Below, one piece after another: positions 57,474 to 64,000 of a DNA stretch of 64,000 nt. The notes under the pieces were generated by a model, which did not search any database, was not told the origin of the DNA, and was given only the letters and a program-made list of their open reading frames with translations. Every line of letters starts with the position of its first letter. Position 1 is the stretch's first letter. Position numbers and translations under genes: made by a program. The DNA is from Phycisphaerales bacterium (GTDB lineage Bacteria; Planctomycetota; Phycisphaerae; Phycisphaerales; UBA1924): NCBI GenBank assembly GCA_030149165.1, contig JASBRY010000009.1, forward strand, positions 124,001 through 188,000, in the 5' to 3' direction.

Positions 57474-59918
57474 TCACGCGGACTTGTCCGATTGTTTGTC
57501 GTCTTGTTGATCCGATGATTTATCAGCATCTTTCTTCTTGCTCGACGCCTTGCTGTCCTCGGCGTCGGACGAGTAGCGGATACGCCCGTGATAGATACTC
57601 GCGACGGTCTTGGAAATCGAATCGCAGATCGTTTTGAGCTCGCTGAATGTCAGGTTGCACTCGTCGAACTGCCCGTCCATCAATCGTTTGTTCGCGAGGT
57701 TGCGCACAAGCGCATCGATGCGCGATGGGGTCGGCTCAGTGAGCGTGCGCGTCGCGCTCTCGACCGCGTCAGCGAGCATCACGATCGCGACTTCCTTCGT
57801 CTGAGGTTTCGGTCCCGGATATCGGTAGTCCACTTCCTCAGGGAGCTGATCCTCGGCGTTGTCGCTCATGATCTGCTCAACAGTTCGATCCTCATCCGAC
57901 TGCGCCGCCTGTTCCTTGGCGCGCCGGTAGAAATACTCGACGAGCGTTGTGCCGTGGTGCGCGTCAATGAAGTGGTGGAGTGATTTAGGGAGTCCGTTCT
58001 CGCGCGCCATCTCGACGCCGTCTTTGACATGTCCGACGATCACGAGCAGCGACATCGCGGGGTTGAGCTTGTCGTGCTTGTTGGGACCACCCGATTGATT
58101 CTCGATGAAGTAGCCCGGCTTGTTCATCTTCCCGATGTCGTGGTACAGACATCCCACATAAGTCAGCAGCGCATCGGCGCCGATCGACTCCGCGGCACTC
58201 TCCGCGATCGAAGCAACATTGAGCGAGTGGTTGTAGGTCCCTGGAGCGCGCTGCTGGAGTTCTCTAAGCAGCGGCTGCTTCGGATCACGCAGTTCGATGA
58301 GCGTCATACCGGTCGAGATGTCAAACGCACGCTCGATGAATGGCAGGATAAACAGTGCGATCCCGCCCGCGAGCAGTCCAGAGATCCCCGCTTGAGCCGC
58401 GGCTCCAGTGAGGGGCTGGAAGATCTGCGAACCACCAACACCAACAGTCGGGAGCACGATGAGTTGATCGAAGACCGCGACCACCGCGAGGATCGCCGCG
58501 ATGACGATCGACATGCGGATGATCGTGCGCCGATCACGGATCTCGCTGAGCTGTGCGATCGCGCCTGCGGATCCGATGAGCATGAGCACAAACATCCCAG
58601 TATGCATCTTGAGTGCGAGTCCGACGAGTATGGCGCAGATGCCGCAGACCGCGAGGGCTGTGCGTTGGTCGTACGCTATGCAGATCAGGATCGCGACGAG
58701 CACGACTGGGGTGATGGACGCGAGCCACATTAGTCTCGGATCGAAGACACTGAGCACGCAAGCAAAGAACACACACGCGCAGACGATGCTCGTGAGCCAT
58801 CCAGTCCGCGCAGGCCGTGTCGCGATGCGCGGGCAGTACATCGAGATGTATCCCGCGAGGATGATCCCGAGCATCCCGACCATCCCATAGATCGAGAGGA
58901 ACTTGAGCACGCGTCGAGGTGTGGATCCTTGTTTGGCGAACTGCTCGATCTCGGTCTTCGCGAGTTCATATGCGGCTTGTTCGAGCACATCGCCTCGCGC
59001 GAAGATGCGTTGTCCAACTGTGATCGAACGACGGACCGGCTGCACACGACCCGCCGCGGCTTCCTGCGTTGCGGAGGTCGCGGATTGATCAAACGCAAAG
59101 GTTGGTCGTGTCTCGTGTCCGAGTCGATTGACAACCACCGCGTGCACCGGATCGACAAATCCCGCGATGCGGACCATCCGATCGATCTCGGTCTTGAACT
59201 GTTCCGCGTTATCAATATTGATCACATCCACACGGCTGATCCGCGCCGGAGGTTGGATGCCTTCTTCTGCGGGACCAAAGCGCAGTTCGATCTGAGTGTT
59301 GAGACCTTCTTGTGTGGCGCGCTGCCAGGTCTGACGATCCAAGAGGGGGCGCCGTCGGAGAATCTCATCGAGCGAGTTCACATGATCGATCCACAGCTGC
59401 AGACTCGCCTCCTGTGAAGCGGTCTCGCGGAGCGTGTTGAAAGATTCTTCAGTCAGTCCGAAACGGACGCGGATATCGCGATCTACCTCGTCAAGGCTTG
59501 CGACGCCTCCGAGTGTTCGTGGGAGGTTCGCGAGCGAGGCGCGGATCTCTTCAAGCACAGGAAGGTCCGCGTTGTGGATGCGAGGCACATTCAGCCGAGC
59601 GGCCTGCTTCTGCATCTGTGTCTGCTGGACATCCTCAGTATTGAACTCAACACGCGAGGTCCGCGTTTGCTGCATGACCTGACCAACGGAGACAAGGAGT
59701 TGTCCTCGAGTCCAGTTGGTGACTGATCCCACGACAAGCGTGAAAACGACAATCGCGATGGTCCCCCAGAACAGGTTTGGAGAGGAGACCAGGTCCGCGA
59801 GCCGTTGACGGATCGGCTTGTTCCCGACGCGCACAGTGGATCTTCGCTGGATTGACCCAGTGCGAGCAGGAGATCGGCTCGAGGACTTGGATTGAGATTT
59901 TGAAGAGTCTTTGGCCAT
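57474..59918 (-). CDS. 7TM-HD phosphohydrolase, PgpH-like c-di-AMP phosphodiesterase
   Basis: Layout matches PgpH: a basic Ser/Lys-rich cytoplasmic N-terminus, a membrane helix (about 64-84), an extracytoplasmic 7TMR-HDED domain (about 95-335), seven membrane helices (about 345-545) and a cytoplasmic HD domain (about 580-760). HD-type metal motifs: PGTYNHSLNVASIAESAAES, VGCLYHDIGKMNKPGYFIEN, HVKDGVEMARENGLPKSLHH and DAHHGTTLVEYFYRRA. PgpH of Listeria cleaves cyclic di-AMP. The C-terminal 35 residues are Lys/Asp/Ser-rich and disordered. The ATG at 59918 was chosen; the frame is open to 60020. No diadenylate cyclase gene is in the window. Confidence 0.9.
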   Translation of the reverse strand: MAKDSSKSQSKSSSRSPARTGSIQRRSTVRVGNKPIRQRLADLVSSPNLFWGTIAIVVFTLVVGSVTNWTRGQLLVSVGQVMQQTRTSRVEFNTEDVQQTQMQKQAARLNVPRIHNADLPVLEEIRASLANLPRTLGGVASLDEVDRDIRVRFGLTEESFNTLRETASQEASLQLWIDHVNSLDEILRRRPLLDRQTWQRATQEGLNTQIELRFGPAEEGIQPPARISRVDVINIDNAEQFKTEIDRMVRIAGFVDPVHAVVVNRLGHETRPTFAFDQSATSATQEAAAGRVQPVRRSITVGQRIFARGDVLEQAAYELAKTEIEQFAKQGSTPRRVLKFLSIYGMVGMLGIILAGYISMYCPRIATRPARTGWLTSIVCACVFFACVLSVFDPRLMWLASITPVVLVAILICIAYDQRTALAVCGICAILVGLALKMHTGMFVLMLIGSAGAIAQLSEIRDRRTIIRMSIVIAAILAVVAVFDQLIVLPTVGVGGSQIFQPLTGAAAQAGISGLLAGGIALFILPFIERAFDISTGMTLIELRDPKQPLLRELQQRAPGTYNHSLNVASIAESAAESIGADALLTYVGCLYHDIGKMNKPGYFIENQSGGPNKHDKLNPAMSLLVIVGHVKDGVEMARENGLPKSLHHFIDAHHGTTLVEYFYRRAKEQAAQSDEDRTVEQIMSDNAEDQLPEEVDYRYPGPKPQTKEVAIVMLADAVESATRTLTEPTPSRIDALVRNLANKRLMDGQFDECNLTFSELKTICDSISKTVASIYHGRIRYSSDAEDSKASSKKKDADKSSDQQDDKQSDKSA

Positions 59919-60102
59919 ATTGGTCGTTGGGTTTGCCACCAAACCCATGCCCTTGGTATCGGGCCTTTCGCCGAGCGACTGAGTTCTGAGAGTCGCATTT
60001 GTACCTGCTCGGCTCCACAATCATAAGCGCCGCCATTGGTCAGTATGGGGAGCTCGTGTGGCTGATACCTGATCTGGCGAGACGCTCAGCGTCCAAAAAC
60101 AG

Positions 60103-61455
60103 TTATTCTGAGTCAATATCCACACATCGAGGCAGTTCTACGATCATTGTGGTCCCCTGCTGAGGGATGCTGCTGACGCGGATCGTGCCGCCGAGGATCC
60201 GCGCGGAGTGTTTGACGATCGCGAGTCCGAGCCCTGTCCCTCTGCGAGCCGAGGACCCTGTGCGTGCTTCATCGACCTGGTAAAACCGCTCGAAGATGCG
60301 ATTCTGATGCGCCAGCGGAATCCCGATCCCTTGATCCTTGACACTGATGCGCACCCCCAAATCGTGTTTGAGATCGCTCGGAGCTGGATTTGTAGGATCT
60401 ACGGATATTTTCACGGCTTCTGCACGGATCGTGATCTTGGTCCCTTCGTTCGCAAACTTGGTCGCGTTCTCAAGGAGATTCCGCAGGATCAATCCAATCA
60501 GCGATTCGTCTGTATAGATAGTTTGCGCCTGTTCATCGATCTTGGTCACGATCTCGAGATCCCGGCGTTCACAGATTGATTGGAACGGTGTCGAGATTGT
60601 GGTGATCATGTCGCGCAGGTGAACTTGTGACAACACCATCGCTACAGAGGGGGTTTCCAGTTTGGACAGATCGAGCAGGTCCTTGACCATCAAGTCCAGC
60701 CGAGTCGCGTTCTCCGAGATCATCCCGACGAGCTTGCGTGTCATCTCCGGATCATTCTGTGCCGGCCCCTCGAGTGTTTCGACCGCTCCGAGAATCGATG
60801 CGATCGGCGTGCGCAGTTCATGACTCGCATTGGCCGCGAAGTCCGCTTTGAGTGTGACCGAGCGTGTGAGCTCAGTGATATCAGTGAAGGTGCACACAGC
60901 ACCCCCAGTGCTCTGTATCGGATCAGCGGCGACATCGAAGATCCGGATATCCATCCCCACAGGGAGTTCAAGACGAGCATGACCCGCTTCGCCTTGTCGT
61001 GCGAGCAGCTCGAGTTCGCACACAGCGTGCTGTGTGATGAGCGTGTCGAAGAGTTCCCCTTGCAGTTGCCGTCCTGATCCGAGGATCGACCTCGCTGCTT
61101 TATTGACCTGGACAATCGTGCCGCTGTTGTCCGTTGCGATCACAGGGACATCCGCTGAATCGAGAATCGAGCGGAGTCGGCTCATGGATTGTTTCGCGAG
61201 ATCAACCGCACCTCGAGCTTGTGTGTTGCGTCGGCGCAGTTCATCGAGTGATTGCGCGTAGGTCCGATGGATGATCGTGAGCCAGATCAGTGCGACCATC
61301 GCGATCAACAACATCATCGGCTCAAAGATGCTGACAATGAGCGCCCCAGCAAGAATCGAAGCGGGGAGCGTCCACAATCGAATCCTGCTGTAAGGGATAT
61401 CAAACTCGGACAGCGAGTGTTGGCTGGATTCAGGATTGGTGGGGGGGATGCCCAT
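60103..61455 (-). CDS. PhoR-like sensor histidine kinase
   Basis: Inner-membrane kinase of the two-component pair with the downstream-oriented regulator. Two membrane segments lie at about 32-65 (LPASILAGALIVSIFEPMML), with almost no periplasmic loop, as in PhoR. A PAS domain follows (about 95-205; LRSILDSADVPVIATDNSGT), then HisKA with the phospho-acceptor His in FAANASHELRTPIASILGAV, and the ATPase domain with N-box NLLENATKFANEGT, G1 VKDQGIGIPLAHQNRIFERF and G2 GTGLGLAIVKHSARIL. The response regulator gene is 83 bp upstream on the same strand. A C7 run lies in codons 4-5 of the gene (GIPPTN). Confidence 0.9.
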   Translation of the reverse strand: MGIPPTNPESSQHSLSEFDIPYSRIRLWTLPASILAGALIVSIFEPMMLLIAMVALIWLTIIHRTYAQSLDELRRRNTQARGAVDLAKQSMSRLRSILDSADVPVIATDNSGTIVQVNKAARSILGSGRQLQGELFDTLITQHAVCELELLARQGEAGHARLELPVGMDIRIFDVAADPIQSTGGAVCTFTDITELTRSVTLKADFAANASHELRTPIASILGAVETLEGPAQNDPEMTRKLVGMISENATRLDLMVKDLLDLSKLETPSVAMVLSQVHLRDMITTISTPFQSICERRDLEIVTKIDEQAQTIYTDESLIGLILRNLLENATKFANEGTKITIRAEAVKISVDPTNPAPSDLKHDLGVRISVKDQGIGIPLAHQNRIFERFYQVDEARTGSSARRGTGLGLAIVKHSARILGGTIRVSSIPQQGTTMIVELPRCVDIDSE

Positions 61456-61538
61456 AGGAGTGGAGCACTATATAGGTGGTCTGATATGGACGACGGCGAT
61501 CCATATAAGCAAGATCGATGCTTGGATGTTTCGTATGT

Positions 61539-62267
61539 TTAGCCGTCGGCAGGCTCATCGGCGCGATATCCGACCGCTCGTACTGTGGAAATCAGGTTCG
61601 AGTGATCGCCAAGTTTCTTGCGAAGCGAGGTGATGTGCACATCAACAGTGCGAGGGGTGACGGTCACCGCGGGCCCAATCGCTTGACTGATCAGTTCCGC
61701 ACGCGAGAGGACTTTACCCTTCGATCGCACAAGTGTTGACAGCAGACGGAACTCAGTGATCGTGAGCTGGATCGGATTGCCGTCGACTGTGACATGATGC
61801 TCGCCGAGGTTGATGTGCAAAGGACCGAGCGTGAGTTCTGAGTTGGGATCGGAACTGGTTGCGGTGCGCCGAGCAAGCGTTTGGATACGCGCCAGCAGGA
61901 TCTGCATCGAGAACGGCTTGGAAACATAGTCATCCGCGCCTGCATCCAATCCTTCAAGCTCATGCGATTCTTCAGCCTTTGCTGTGAGCATCAGGATCGG
62001 GATTTTGCTCGTCTGTGGATTGGCGCGCAGTCGTTTCGCGACTTCGATGCCGTTGAGTCTCGGCATCATGATGTCCAGAACAATGATGTCTGGGACTTTA
62101 GATTCTGCGAGTTCAACTGCTTTGATGCCGTCTTCAGCGGTGATCACTGAGTGTCCGGTTTGTTTGAGGTTGTACTCGATGAGATCGCGGAGATCTTGTT
62201 CGTCATCAACAACCAGTACATGAAGTGATTCGATCATGGATACAGCACCCGCTTCGTGTGAACTCAT
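61539..62267 (-). CDS. PhoB-like OmpR-family response regulator
   Basis: DNA-binding regulator (242 residues). Receiver domain: VLVVDDEQDLRDLIEYNLKQ with acidic pocket, phospho-acceptor Asp in DIIVLDIMMPRLNGIEVAKR, switch Thr in ILMLTAKAE and Lys in DYVSKPFS. The winged-helix domain (about 145-238) carries LTITEFRLLSTLVRSKGKVL, and the recognition helix region VTPRTVDVHITSLRKKLGDH. The ATG at 62267 has GGAG 7-9 nt upstream and was preferred over the upstream open codon and the internal Met. With the PhoR-like kinase next to it and a porin gene divergent, phosphate control is the best guess. Confidence 0.9.
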   Translation of the reverse strand: MSSHEAGAVSMIESLHVLVVDDEQDLRDLIEYNLKQTGHSVITAEDGIKAVELAESKVPDIIVLDIMMPRLNGIEVAKRLRANPQTSKIPILMLTAKAEESHELEGLDAGADDYVSKPFSMQILLARIQTLARRTATSSDPNSELTLGPLHINLGEHHVTVDGNPIQLTITEFRLLSTLVRSKGKVLSRAELISQAIGPAVTVTPRTVDVHITSLRKKLGDHSNLISTVRAVGYRADEPADG

Positions 62268-62445
62268 TTCTCGCTCCGGATCAGTGTTGTTTGAATCGTA
62301 GAGGTCGCGTTTGGGAGCCGAGAACCACAAAACCAGAGTTCATTGAATCCAAACATTCCGCGCCAGTGCGTGCTTTGGGTATGTATGTTTGCATTCTGTT
62401 TGGAAAACTCTGTGGGTAGTCGTAAATTCTTCGATGCATGATTTG

Positions 62446-62464
62446 CGCCGAATTGGCGTTTTTT
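62446..62464 (+). terminator. Possible intrinsic terminator or attenuator
   Basis: Four-bp stem CGCC/GGCG (62446-62449 and 62555-type partner at 62455-62458) with loop GAATT, directly followed by six T. The stem is short, though a G-T pair can extend it by one. It points towards the porin gene. Confidence 0.4.
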
Positions 62465-62587
62465 GGGCCATGAGCGGATGCAGCCGATATTTTTCACCCT
62501 GAGGGGATCAAATTTGATAGTTAGTGCCAACAAAAGGTCGAATAATGTGACTCACGATGGTTAGCATTGCCTATCATCGGCCAGAGA

Positions 62588-62610
62588 CGAGTTGTGCGGA
62601 ATACAGCTCG
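62588..62610 (+). promoter_or_regulatory. Leader hairpin of the porin mRNA
   Basis: CGAGTTGT-GCGGAAT-ACAGCTCG: an 8-bp stem with one G-U pair and a 7-nt loop, 51 bp before the porin ATG. A 5' stem of this sort could protect a long-lived mRNA, as known for ompA. Confidence 0.4.
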
Positions 62611-62661
62611 TCCGACAAATAGACATTTCCAAATCACTGCCCAACGAGAAGGAGCACTGAA

Positions 62662-63960
62662 ATGAAGAAGACTATTACGACCCTCGCATTGGTCACCATG
62701 AGCGGCTCGGCGCTTGCTCAATCCGGACTTGACATCGATCGCGCTTACGCAGCAGAACTGCGTGCAGACGCGAACACCCGCTCGAGCCTCCTCGGTTCGA
62801 ACGCTGGTTCACTCGATGTTGAAGTGTTCACCCAGTTCCGTTACTCCTACAACTCCCGCGACGAAATCGCTCCAGGTGTTGCTCTGGGTGACGCGGATAC
62901 CACTGTTGGTTTCTCAACTCCACGTACTCAGATTCGTATGAGCGGTGGCGTTGAAGGTACCGACATCACCGGTCACGTTTCGTTTGACTTTGGTGGTGCA
63001 TGGGATCACGGTGCTTCCAGCGCCGGTGGTGCTGCATTCGGTGACGGTGGTGCAACCCTCCGTGACGCGTACGCAACCTGGGGTCTCGATGACAACTGGA
63101 CCTTCCTCTTCGGTCAAATGAAGAACCCACTGCACTTCGAATCAAACGTTGCTCCTGAGCACTCACAAGGCGTTGAGCGCTCACTGACCAACTCGTTCTT
63201 CGATGTTCAGTACGCACAAGGCATCGGCTTCAACTACACCGATGACGAGTGGAAGTTCACCGTCGTTCTTTCGGATGGCCCAGTGTCCCAGAACACTTAC
63301 TACACCTCCGTCGCTGAATCCGACTTCTCCCTCACCGGTCGCGTCGACTGGCTCATCTCAGGTAACTGGGATCAGTTCGCTGACTTCGCTTCCTGGCAGG
63401 GCTCGAACGACGGCTTCCGCGTCGGTGCAGGCGTCCACTGGTCACAAGCTGGTGACACCAACCCATCGCTCGCACCTGTTGACACCGCAACCGTCACCGC
63501 TTGGACTGTCGATGCACAGTACGAGTCCGACGGATGGGGCCTCTTCTTCGCTTACATGAGCACCAACCTTGACAACGACCTGCTCGCAGGTGGTAGCGTT
63601 GACCAGACCGACGACGGTCTCGTCTTCCAAGGTAACGTGTTTATGACTGAGCAGTTCGAGCTCTTCGGTCGCTACGACATGATCATGATCGAAGACGATC
63701 CAGCAGCAATCACCCCGCTCGCAGCGACTGACGACGATCAGTACTCGACCATCACCATTGGTTTCAACTACTACCTCGTCCCAGAGTCCTACGCAGCACG
63801 CTTCTCAATGGACGTTGCTTTCGGTCTCGACGACTCCACCGGTCTTGACACCCGTGGCTTCGCTGACGCAGCAACCACCGGCTACATCGGCGGTGCTGGT
63901 GCTCCAACCGGTATCGAGAGCGATCTCATGATCCGTGGCCAGTTCTCGCTCCTCTTCTGA
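62662..63960 (+). CDS. Outer-membrane porin (OprO/OprP phosphate-selective type)
   Basis: A 432-residue beta-barrel with signal peptide MKKTITTLALVTMSGSALA (then QSG). After an N-terminal segment come many amphipathic strands with aromatic girdles: EVFTQFRYSYNSRDEIA, GHVSFDFGGAWDHG, WTFLFGQMKNPLHFESNVAP, and ending MIRGQFSLLF with the terminal Phe required for barrel insertion. The FGQMKNPLHFE strand is characteristic of OprO/OprP-type porins. Placement next to PhoR/PhoB-like genes suggests phosphate uptake, but the basic ladder that makes OprP anion-selective is not obvious here. AAGGAG 6 nt before ATG is the strongest ribosome site seen. Codon use differs from neighbours (GGT, GCA, AAC, TTC, GTT instead of GGA, GCG, ATC), as expected for very high expression. 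Confidence 0.9.
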   Translation: MKKTITTLALVTMSGSALAQSGLDIDRAYAAELRADANTRSSLLGSNAGSLDVEVFTQFRYSYNSRDEIAPGVALGDADTTVGFSTPRTQIRMSGGVEGTDITGHVSFDFGGAWDHGASSAGGAAFGDGGATLRDAYATWGLDDNWTFLFGQMKNPLHFESNVAPEHSQGVERSLTNSFFDVQYAQGIGFNYTDDEWKFTVVLSDGPVSQNTYYTSVAESDFSLTGRVDWLISGNWDQFADFASWQGSNDGFRVGAGVHWSQAGDTNPSLAPVDTATVTAWTVDAQYESDGWGLFFAYMSTNLDNDLLAGGSVDQTDDGLVFQGNVFMTEQFELFGRYDMIMIEDDPAAITPLAATDDDQYSTITIGFNYYLVPESYAARFSMDVAFGLDDSTGLDTRGFADAATTGYIGGAGAPTGIESDLMIRGQFSLLF

Positions 63961-63983
63961 GTTTGCGAACCTGATCACAATCA

Positions 63984-63997
63984 ACATCTTCTGATGT
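63984..63997 (+). terminator. Possible terminator stem after the porin
   Basis: ACATC-TTCT-GATGT, a 5-bp stem with a tetraloop 24 bp after the porin stop. The window ends 3 bases later, so a T-run cannot be checked. Confidence 0.3.
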
Positions 63998-64000
63998 GAC

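Larger units (their letters stand above)
62268..62661 (+). promoter_or_regulatory. Divergent intergenic region (phoB-like / porin) with internal terminator-like hairpin
   Basis: No protein gene is seen in these 394 bases, which are AT-richer than the surroundings. A rightward terminator-like element lies at 62446-62464: CGCC-GAATT-GGCG followed by T6. It is about 200 bp before the porin start, so a transcript beginning upstream would stop there, giving a short leader RNA or small RNA, unless read through. I could not find a clear -35/-10 pair or a textbook Pho box. The porin promoter is expected between 62465 and about 62585. Confidence 0.5.

Noticed and set aside
61441-61447. G7 run near the start of the histidine kinase gene as a phase-variation switch
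   Set aside because: Short and in frame (Pro-Pro); there is no evidence of length variation, and regulatory kinases rarely use such control.
1-64000. Search by eye for tRNA genes, CRISPR repeats, insertion sequences and integrase or att sites
   Set aside because: No tRNA T-loop/acceptor pattern in the gaps, no spaced short repeats, no transposase-like protein and no flanking inverted repeats were found.

Overview
The window looks like a chromosomal stretch of a marine-type planctomycete, most likely class Phycisphaerae. This is inferred from gene content: Sec-exported Gfo/Idh-type oxidoreductase, tandem PA14-domain surface protein, T2SS-like pseudopilin operon with many predicted lipoproteins, weak or absent Shine-Dalgarno sites before many starts, and mixed TTG/GTG/ATG starts. 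No 16S gene is present to prove it. I see no mobile element, integrase, CRISPR array, rRNA or tRNA. The region reads as core genome with very dense packing.

Layout. 1-2.5 kb: end of a ClC channel and a serine beta-lactamase-fold hydrolase. 2.5-10.2 kb (minus): a short UvrC, two small unknown proteins, an M20 amidohydrolase, an HD-GYP protein, an iron-type ABC binding lipoprotein and a Gln-rich coiled-coil membrane protein. 10.3-13.2 kb: polysaccharide polymerase/ligase plus nucleotide-sugar dehydrogenase. 13.2-16.6 kb: a LolA-like exported protein, an S41 peptidase and a CheW protein carrying an inserted zinc-binding CZB domain. 16.6-25.2 kb (minus): a four-gene export operon (membrane fusion protein, RND pump, MsbA-like ABC exporter, zinc-ribbon protein) followed upstream by a DASS transporter. 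25.3-28.9 kb: a seven-repeat PA14 protein. 29-31.4 kb: HscA-type Hsp70 and a lipoprotein. 31.5-34.9 kb: pheT and ilvE. 34.9-40.1 kb (minus): SRP RNA, dnaX with an apparent -1 frameshift site, ybaB, Nudix, cyclodeaminase-like, SpoIIE-type phosphatase and a CxxCxxCC protein. 40.2-43.6 kb: a possibly leaderless small ORF, two membrane proteins and a PIN-PhoH ATPase. 43.6-51.7 kb (minus): a T2SS-like inner-membrane/pseudopilus operon (F, G, I, J, K, C-like, L, M, TPR lipoprotein) without E or D. 51.9-57.5 kb: Tdh without the usual structural-zinc cysteines, exported oxidoreductase, PIG-L deacetylase, lipoprotein, Dus, DinB-like protein and a 53-residue membrane protein. 57.5-64 kb: 7TM-HD phosphodiesterase, PhoR/PhoB-like two-component system and a divergent, apparently highly expressed porin.

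Most striking signals: (1) dnaX, where the zero frame stops right after an A8 slippery run and the conserved DnaX C-terminus lies in the -1 frame, with a hairpin 6 nt downstream, so the long form appears to be the frameshifted one; (2) a well-folded SRP RNA with a non-GGAA apical loop just upstream of dnaX; (3) trimmed versions of universal proteins (UvrC without HhH, PheT without the tRNA-binding OB domain, Tdh without the structural zinc site); (4) a CheW-CZB fusion; (5) PA14 repeats with an almost invariant 471-bp period; (6) all seven convergent gene pairs have stop codons within 20 bp or overlapping.
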